A DNA stretch of 64,000 nt, taken from the NCBI GenBank assembly GCA_016648135.1, contig JADDOH010001576.1:1-64000 (forward strand). Direction: 5' to 3'. Position numbers and translations under genes: made by a program. Within the stretch, counting starts at the first letter, position 1. Every line of letters begins with the position of its first letter. The notes below the pieces were generated by a model, which had not been told where the DNA came from, made no database searches, and saw only the letters and a list, made by a program, of their open reading frames with translations. The stretch is from Agrypnia vestita. Its lineage: Eukaryota > Arthropoda > Insecta > Trichoptera > Phryganeidae. Positions 58,544-64,000 of this stretch are shown here, one piece after another.

Positions 58544-59954
58544 AGACCCCTCTTAGCGCTGCTCCGCTTAGCGCTGTTTCAGTTTAATGCTGTTTTATTT
58601 GAATAGGGCATTCCCCTAAAATCGCATACCGCGTGGGATTCCCCGATATTCAAAGCGTAACGCGGAAGAGTAGTATGCCGATCGCCGCTGATAAAAGTGC
58701 ATCGTACATTTACATATAACCCATTCGAACTCAGTTATAACGAGCTCGGATATAAGGAGATCCCGACTATAATGAGAAAAACTGTCAATTCATTTTGATT
58801 TGCGCATATTCCCATACAATCAGTCTCGGCTATAAGGAGCGCGATTCCCGGATATATGGAGCAAATTTTAGAAACTCTGCAAACATATTTGCTTGGGTTA
58901 CAGAAAAAAAGACAAATACGTACTCACAACAATGAACTTTTTCACTTTGCTTTTAAAACAGCTCGCACTTAATTAGGGTTCATTTTATGATGTACACAAA
59001 CTTGTGTCCCACATGCGCAGGCAAGCAATAGTTTACTGAAGGTCGAGAACACTGGTCATATAACTCCGATTATTGGGGGTTTCCAAAATGTTTATGGTGA
59101 CAGTTTATTTTATGCAGTTTACTGTATTAGCATTTAAAAGCCTTAATCAATTAATAAAATCAGTTAAACGCGAATTGTTCTACCGGAAACATGTTCACTA
59201 ACAAACGGAAGTGTCTTTAGGTTCGCGAAAAAGTCGAAATTATCGTCAAAAAGTCTGTAAAAAGTTTTCACAATCCTCTTCTATAGTTTCATTGCTCTCG
59301 AAAGATAAGGATGTTTATTTAGCTGCTCTTGAAGATAACATCACACAATAAAAAAAAATTGTGAAAAAAGTGAATCCCGGATATAAAGAGTCCCGGCTAT
59401 AAGGAGCAAATTTAGTTGGTCCCGTTGCGTTCGTTGTAACCGAGTTCCACTGTATTTAACTTTTGTTGCCGTTATTGTAAGTATAAATAGATGAAATACA
59501 GTGAATGATTTAGTGATAGGTAAATATTACAATTTTCAGTTTTATTATGGGTGATAATAAAAAACACGAAAATAAAGCGACAAGAAAGAGCATTTCGCTA
59601 GACACTAAAATGCAAGTGCTTAGATGATTAGATACTGGGGAACGTCAGACTCAAATTGGTGCTGAATTGAACATGTCAACTTCAACAATAAGGACAATTC
59701 TTAAGAATAAAAAAAAATAGTATCATCAGTGATTACAACTACAACAACTTCTTTAACTAGAGTTTCCCGTTCTACAAATCATACGATAGAAGAAATGGAA
59801 AAACGACTTTCTCTGTGGATTGACATATGCCATTAAGTCAAACTATTATAATGGAAAAAGTGAAAAGAATTTTTCATCACATTCAGGGTGAACCAGGCAA
59901 CACAACTGAAATATTTATTGCAAGCCGAGGGTGGTTTAACAGATTTAAACATGG
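58544..59954 (+). mobile_element. Tigger/pogo element with CENP-B-type N-terminal remnant
   Basis: Starts TA-CAGTAAGACCCCTCTTAGCG. From the ATG at 59547 the frame reads RKSISLDTKMQVLR, stop, then LDTGERQTQIGAELNMSTST and IRTILKNKKK, the helix-turn-helix of Tigger/CENP-B. Later, in shifted frames, EEMEKRLSLWID and a decayed 'EGGLTDLNMV' follow. A smaller pogo-like element (about 58735-59453, CTCGGATATAAGGAG repeats inverted) is nested upstream. The catalytic part is absent: another element interrupts at 59957. Confidence 0.8.
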
Positions 59955-60297
59955 TACAGTAAAAGCTCGTTAATACAAACAACTATAATTCGAAATTCGG
60001 TATAATTCGAAAAATTTAATGATATTTTATCCCCCTCAAATGAATTTTCATACAAAATGCTTCCTATAATTCGAAAAAATGGCTAATTCCAAATACGAAA
60101 AAATTTCAGACAAAATTATGAAATTTGACACAAAAGTCATTTGTGTAAATGTTAACATTTTCTCACCATTTGCTAGTGTTTTTATACCTGCGCTGACGGA
60201 AATGACCGCTCACAGGCCTTTGATCATCTATATGACAGTAATAAAAGTCATAAAACATCCCCAATTGGCCGTGGCCGCGCGCACAGGGTAAGGCTGT

Positions 60298-60935
60298 TTA
60301 AGGGTACGCGCGCATTAGCGTTTTTTCGCCGCGCGGCGGCATAATGTCGCACCGCAGTGTTGTAACAAAGGCTTTTGAATCGTAGTGCGCGCACTTAGCG
60401 GCAAAATAACGCAGCGGCGAAAAATCGGTGAAATGTTACAACTTTCTTGCGGCGCGGCGGTCAGCGGCAAAAAAACGCATCTTTTAAAGTCATGACCGCG
60501 CGCGCTAAGCGCCGTTTCGCTGTACCATATATTTTATGTGAAAGAACAATGGGCTACAAGCAATAATTCTGCTGATCTAGATGAAGATTTTAATATTGAA
60601 ATGCTAATTACGAAAGTTGAAAGAAGACCACCATTGTATGATATCACTTCAAAAGAATATAGTGATAGAAACATTAAACATTTCTGAATGGAGTATTTTT
60701 ATATGTGATAGAAGGTCCAACTAGTTTTAAAAGTTCATAAAAACATTCTTTATTCATTCGATAATATTGGAAGAATTTTTCGTTAAGTTCACCAAATATT
60801 TTAAAGAAACTGCCCGTAAATGATCAGCGGCATTATGCCGTAGTGCGCGTGCCTGCTGTTTTCGCCGCGCGTCAAAATGTCGCAGGTTTTTTCGCCGCGC
60901 GGCGAAAAAACGCTAGTGCGCGCGTACCCTTATGA
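60298..60935. mobile_element. Harbinger-type MITE carrying a MADF exon
   Basis: GGGTACGCGCGCATTAGCG and the following TTTTTTCGCCGCGCGGC are inverted at the right end, about 35 bp per arm. In the middle (60580-60687) the plus strand encodes DLDEDFNIEMLITKVERRPP, then LYDITSKEYSDRNIKHF and stop: the first half of a MADF domain as found in Harbinger accessory proteins. The nearby GC-rich sequence is unlike the surroundings. Confidence 0.8.
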
Positions 60936-61556
60936 CTGCTGTTTTATGATATCCCGCCAAAAGACGAGATTAGTTGAAGTTTTGTCGCCAGTTTTGGAGT
61001 TTTAAATTGTTACATCTTTGTGTTTTATTAAGATATATCGCGTGAAAACATTATGTCATTGACTTTTTTTTGTGCTTTTATCTGTGATTTCCGTGAAAAC
61101 TTTCGATATTTTAGTCTCTTCATTTACGATTTTAATATATTTTTTGTTATTTGATAAGAGTGAAGAATATTAGACATTTTATTACGTTCACGTGTTAGAT
61201 TTTAGTTATTTTCGCATTTTATTTTGACTAGTGTTTCGTTTCAAATTAAAATGGCGTCAGTTCTCAGCGCTTACAAAACTTTAACTATTTAAATGAAAAT
61301 GGATTTGATTAAAGACGTGGACAGAAACATTGAGAAATAAGCAAATAAATCGCGCCAAAATTGAAAAACGCAGTGAAGTGATGTACAATATTTGCTGTTT
61401 TCATTTTTTCTGTTTTAAAATTGAATTGATGTCTCAAGATCACTTATCAAAGTAAATTATTTTAATTTTATTGAAACAACTGACAAAAATGAATGCAATA
61501 TTGGCCAAATAAATGTGTTTAAAAATACATGTTAAAAAATGCATTTGTTTGTACAC

Positions 61557-63327
61557 TAGGGATGGGCGTTGAATGGACGGACTAGTTGAAATCAACCGTT
61601 GACGTTGCATCGACGCGTCGACCGTTTACGTTTATCGCATGGACTAGTTGAATTCGTAGACGGTGGACAGCGGACGCCGTGGTCGGTGGACGATTCGAGA
61701 TTAACGCAATGCAAAGCAACGAGCGAGAGCAAGACAAAACGTCTCCGTTTATTTCTCTCGCTGTCGACTTGTAGATGCCATAGACGTCATAGACGGCTCG
61801 ACGGGTAATTTCATTTCAACTCTAAAGTACACTACCATAGAGTGCAGATCTGTGTACACGAACTATGACTAGAGATTTGAAATTTGAATACATGCGTAGC
61901 GCGAGATAGGCTTAATAAGCTATTATCTATTATTTTTTTTACTTGATTTTTTGTGATGTCACGTACGACGATTCGGTGGTGAATTCCCAATTTTACGCCG
62001 TATAAAATAAAACAATTCTGTTTAATTATTTTATTTTTTATTGAACGATTATTAATTAATAGGCCGGCTAGATATTTTTCTAAAATCAATATTTTATTCG
62101 ATCGATCTCGACTTCTTATATATTTACCTGAAAAGGGATGCTAAAATTTAATTATTGTGTTATTTCCTTACTTTTCAACTTTAGCATATAAATGATAAAC
62201 AAACTTGTAGGGAATAAAAATTTCTATACCTAACTATGGTCCTTATTCAGGAGTCCAACATTAATTATTGTATATGTAATATAATCTTGAATTTAGGTTT
62301 AATTAATTTTTATTATAAATTCCTTATTTTCAACTTTGTAGATAAAAAATAAATCTATTATAATTTTGTTTACACCACTTTTTATTGGTTTTTTACATGT
62401 TTCGGGAACAATGTTCCTTTTCTCAAATTGAGCCTTAAACTAAAGTTGACAAATAATACAGATATATTTATTTATTAATAATGTCACCACAAAGTGAAAG
62501 TCTGACTTTGAAAGATGTATTCTTCAATAAACTTCTAGATAACATCTCAAATGTAAAGTATTTTTAAATTATGTATTTATTTATAAATTTATAGATAATA
62601 AATAAATGTAAAGGTTTTTATAATTTTATTTAACTTGTATTGAAACGAATGAATTTTTCGTAATCGATTTGAGTTAGTGTAGTGATAGTCGAACGTTTTA
62701 CAAAAAATAATACTCATAATCAAGGCCGGAATATAGTCCTGCTAGGTTATTATTGTTTTACAAATAACCCTGTACACATGTAATAATGTGTATCTAATAT
62801 ATTTTTTATACACACATTGCTTTGTACTTTATATTTTTAATTTTTATACTCATATTTTAATGCTTATACCCGATACTTTCACTGCTTATACATGTAGTTT
62901 ATATTTATATTTTACTGCTTACACCTGATATTGTTGTGTATACCTACTTCTTTCTTTATTATATATAGAAAGAAGTATATAAAACAATATGTAAAAGCCT
63001 ATAAACAAATAAATAATAAAATATTTCTTTTACATATAAGCACAAGTAGCGGTTTTACTTTCCCCGAAACTATATTCCTTCGAACTTCTGTAAATTTAAA
63101 AAATTAACGTAATAAAAATAACCAACGGTTGTGCCGTCGAGCAGCGTCGCGTCAAACCGTAGACAGTTGACTATCGTCCCGATGTTTAGATAAACGTCCG
63201 CGACGTCCGCGTAACGAAGTTGACGCGTCAACTAGTCGACGAATTCAACTAGTTGATCGTCTCGTCGATGGATGGACGTGGACGGTCTCGTTTCGTCGAC
63301 GGTAAATACGTCGACGACCCATCCCTA
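61557..63327. mobile_element. hAT-type non-autonomous element
   Basis: TAGGGATGGGCG at the left and a matching CCCATCCCTA at the right, flanked by the exact 8-bp repeat TTGTACAC (61549-61556 and 63328-63335). Subterminal sequence is rich in GTCGAC/GACTAGTTGAATTC in both orientations (61570-61800 and 63125-63315). No transposase. A hammerhead-like insert lies inside. Confidence 0.9.
62389..62434 (-). ncRNA. Hammerhead-like motif, U3/A8 variant
   Basis: Minus strand: UUUGAGAA core (U3, A8), two extra A, perfect stem II GGAAC-AUU-GUUCC, C, GAAA, CAUGUA. ACAUGU is again a palindrome. Stem I is weak (A/U pairs). More degenerate than the other copies. Confidence 0.3.
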
Positions 63328-63623
63328 TTGTACACTTGGAAATGTTTAGAAAGTGTGTTGATGGTTTAAAAACTTCCTACTAATTCTACTTCCCTAATTC
63401 GAAATTCGAATTTTTTTGTTGAATTTCGGTCCCCTGAATTTCGTATTAAAGAGCTTTTACTGTATATAGATCAATATAATTTTGATATTTTATGAAAGCA
63501 AAATAAATGTCCGATAAAAAACAGTAGTTATTTATGACTCATCCTGGTAATACTATCTCGTTAAAATAATTTGTTTTATCCCCGCAAATTCGTTTTAAAC
63601 ATATAAAGTGAACTTTTCTTTAG

Positions 63624-64000
63624 TTGTAGCCAAGAAGAAGGGTGCGGCGCCTCCTGCCAAGAGCAAGCCAGCGGCCAAACCGCCCGCGGGCAAGGGCAAG
63701 CAGCGCAAGGCATCTTCCTCCGAGGACGAGTCCGAAGAGGAGGGCTCCGAGGACGCCGAAGAAGAGGAGGATGACGAGGAGGGTAGTGAAGAGGAGGACC
63801 GCCCCCTGAATGCGCAGCCCGCCAAGAAGGGCAAGCACCCGCCCACGGTAATAATAGTTGCATTTTTTAAATCACAATGACTGAACTAAAGCTGTTTATA
63901 GCGTACTTTTAATTGACAATGACTTCTTCAATAGAATACAGTCCAGGCGAGGATTGTTATTATTTTTTCCATTTCCCGCAGGACGAAGAAATAAAGAAGT
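63624..64000 (+). CDS. Dek: DEK-like chromatin protein, two exons (partial)
   Basis: Exon 63624-63847 (TTTAG acceptor, GTAATA donor) encodes a Lys/Ala/Pro-rich segment (KKKGAAPPAKSKPAAKPPAG), a long Glu/Asp/Ser stretch and RPLNAQPAKKGKHPPT. The next exon starts at 63982 after CCCGCAG with DEEIKK and runs off the window. PPT-DEE(I/L)K is the start of the DEK C-terminal domain (vertebrate 'KKPPTDEELKETIKKLL'), and an acidic stretch before it is also typical of DEK, a nuclear DNA-binding protein and histone chaperone. The SAP-domain exons that should precede are not found. Another acidic nuclear protein is possible if the next exon disagrees. Confidence 0.72.

Larger units (their letters stand above)
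59957..63462. mobile_element. Pogo-type element containing Harbinger and hAT insertions
   Basis: CAGTAAAAGCTCGTTAATAC at the left and GTATTAAAGAGCTTTTACTG at the right, flanked by TA. Subterminal ATAATTCGAAA repeats as in 32907-36160. Without the nested inserts it is only about 1.1 kb and has no transposase. Confidence 0.85.

Noticed and set aside
63624..63847. Nucleolin or Nopp140-type protein
   Set aside because: The acidic stretch alone would fit, but no repeated acidic/basic modules are seen and the PPT-DEEIKK junction fits the DEK C-terminal domain better; kept as an alternative.
63576..63863. Minus-strand and third-frame ORFs rich in Ser/Pro/Arg/Leu
   Set aside because: Shadows of the acidic DEK-like exon, whose frame has splice sites and the PPT-DEEIKK junction.

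Overview
The window is nuclear DNA of an insect (order not resolved). The evidence is spliced genes with GT/AG introns, coding exons that are GC-richer than the AT-rich surroundings, TTAGG-type minisatellite sequence, and a dense mixed transposon load: Penelope-like, non-LTR, Tigger/pogo, PIF/Harbinger, hAT, mariner, piggyBac and SINE. Most open frames over 60 codons are chance or transposon remnants. Four host genes are supported by splice-phase-consistent exons.

Layout. 1-10 kb: no host gene; a long-terminal-inverted-repeat element with a GGTTAGG minisatellite core (1.7-3.6 kb), a LINE remnant split by a palindromic element, and a Harbinger remnant. 10.3-20.8 kb, minus strand: a complete six-exon Sds3/SUDS3 gene (333 aa), a subunit of the Sin3 histone deacetylase complex, with transposons in most introns. 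21-28 kb: a possible LTR, a Penelope-like element with RT and GIY-YIG endonuclease remnants, and LINE, gag and transposase fragments. From 28.87 kb, plus strand: the SH3BP5/parcas gene (a Rab11 GEF family). Exon 1 is at 28872-28937 and exons 2-5 at 46.07, 54.46, 57.66 and 58.36 kb. Its 17-kb first intron contains an intact, intronless, full-length FCHo gene (906 aa, F-BAR plus mu-homology domain) on the same strand, with its ATG only 87 bp after the exon 1 splice donor. Intron 2 carries a broken multi-exon DDE-type transposase gene (47.05-51.47 kb) that was itself hit by a Harbinger derivative and by a 5'-truncated LINE. 58.5-63.5 kb is a nest of Tigger, Harbinger and hAT elements. At the right edge are two exons, on the plus strand, of what looks like DEK (acidic stretch followed by the start of the DEK C-terminal domain).

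The most interesting signals are two. First, FCHo is placed so that it could share the SH3BP5 promoter: a probable retrogene, with splicing versus intron retention as a possible switch between a Rab11 GEF and a clathrin-pit initiator. Second, hammerhead-ribozyme-like motifs recur at seven loci, several in inverted pairs. In all of them the sequence after the GAAA box is a short perfect palindrome (ACGU, ACCGGU, ACAUGU or ACAGCUGU), as expected for a helix III that forms between two molecules. Two loci carry U3/A8 instead of C3/G8, which keeps the core base pair. One of the canonical copies is the 3' end of the Penelope-like element, a retroelement class already known to carry hammerheads.
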